Below are positions 63,391 to 64,000 of a stretch of 64,000 nt of DNA, in pieces. Position 1 is the stretch's first letter, and every line of letters starts with the position of its first letter. This stretch comes from Drechmeria coniospora (taxonomy: Eukaryota > Ascomycota > Sordariomycetes > Hypocreales > Ophiocordycipitaceae), in contig NC_054390.1 in the NCBI RefSeq assembly GCF_001625195.1, positions 6,917,222-6,981,221 on the forward strand, given 5' to 3'. Both the position numbers and the translations under genes were made by a program. The notes beneath the pieces are model-generated. The model saw only the letters and a list, made by a program, of their open reading frames with translations. It did no database searches and was not told where the DNA came from.

Positions 63391-64000
63391 GGTGGACCGT
63401 TCTGTTCACGCCCTTGGTTCTTCACGACGCCAGCGTTATTTATCGTTGCCACCCTGCGCCCATAGAAGCCCACGAGGTGCTCAAACTGCGCAGCAGCTGG
63501 AGTCGCACTGCATGCGCCAGGCGGAAGGACGGTCGATGCGGTGATCGAGCGGGCCTTCTGCTGCAAAAAAAAAAAATAGGCCTGCTATGGTTAGTATCCG
63601 TGTTACGTCTATCGTGTGTCGTGTATCCGGGTGAAGCCTGCGATCGTTGGTGAAGTTGCTTGCTGTTGTTGATGCACCGTAGGAAGGAGAGGAGGAGAAG
63701 GTTGGGTTTTGCCTACAGCGCAGGTCCAGTCTTGGCTGGGGTTAGATTGAGCACTGAACTGACCGGCTAATATTGAGGGAAGAGTGTCAGCGCTGTAGCA
63801 TGAGCTCACCCCAGTCGTTTGCATCCGTTGCGCTCGGCCGACTGGTTGCCAGGGGTCAACGACACCTCGTCACCACGGCAACCGTTACATGCAGGGATTC
63901 ATTTCATCTGCGCCACACCCTCTTGTGGGGCACTGCGGCCGCGCCACAGCTGTCAACCAGTCCATTGGCAACGGTCGGCCTAGTCGGATCTTTTTTTGCT
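63391..64000. other. Upstream region of the kinase gene
   Basis: 600 bp 5' of the kinase start codon. It has an A run at about 63565-63577 and no supported open frame. It presumably holds the promoter and leader; no specific element is identified. Confidence 0.5.

Overview
This 64 kb window comes from a filamentous ascomycete, most likely a Sordariomycete of the order Hypocreales. The evidence is short GT-AG introns of 57-122 bp with CTRAY-type branch sites, an Arg5,6-type fused arginine gene, a NIMA kinase, Zn2Cys6 and C2H2 regulators, a CYP52-like P450, GC-rich coding exons and AT-richer gene-poor stretches. I cannot name the species from sequence alone. No rRNA gene, convincing tRNA gene or CRISPR array was found.

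Layout, left to right. 1-552 (-) is the 5' part of a sterol-desaturase/fatty-acid-hydroxylase-like gene that runs off the left edge. 0.55-7.2 kb is intergenic with minisatellites. 7199-9646 (+) is a three-exon EST1/SMG7-like gene. 9.6-15.6 kb is a gene-poor, AT-richer stretch with a decayed MULE (Hop-like) transposase and a possible tRNA-derived SINE relic. 15.6-22.8 kb carries three minus-strand accessory genes: a Zn2Cys6 factor, a small secreted HsbA-like protein and a CYP52-clan P450. 23.4-26.2 kb (-) is the arginine gene. 26.2-32.2 kb is intergenic and full of a TACGGAGTA-type motif. 32.2-33.2 kb (+) is a two-finger C2H2 factor. 34.1-35.1 kb (-) is SAICAR synthase (ADE1).

The dominant object is a single minus-strand gene at 36070-51823. 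A small signal-peptide exon is spliced through a canonical 58 bp intron to one uninterrupted 15.5 kb exon, predicting 5,231 residues. After the leader come nine 41-residue Thr-rich repeats, then about 120 repeats of roughly 37 residues each carrying a Cys pair, then a unique C-terminal region of about 290 residues. It looks like a giant secreted adhesin or matrix protein. About 3 kb upstream, 54652-55098 (-) is a truncated copy of its C-terminal region, lying against a broken Tc1/mariner transposase (55150-55645, +). The right end returns to conserved genes: a BLOC-1 subunit 2-like protein (58760-59308, +) and a NIMA-type kinase (61048-63390, -).

The window alternates conserved GC-rich housekeeping genes (telomere/RNA factor, arginine and purine synthesis, endosomal complex, mitotic kinase) with AT-richer blocks of accessory, secreted or repetitive genes and dead transposons. 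Intron positions were inferred by eye from splice consensus, frame closure and family expectation. Each multi-exon model below closes to a whole number of codons.
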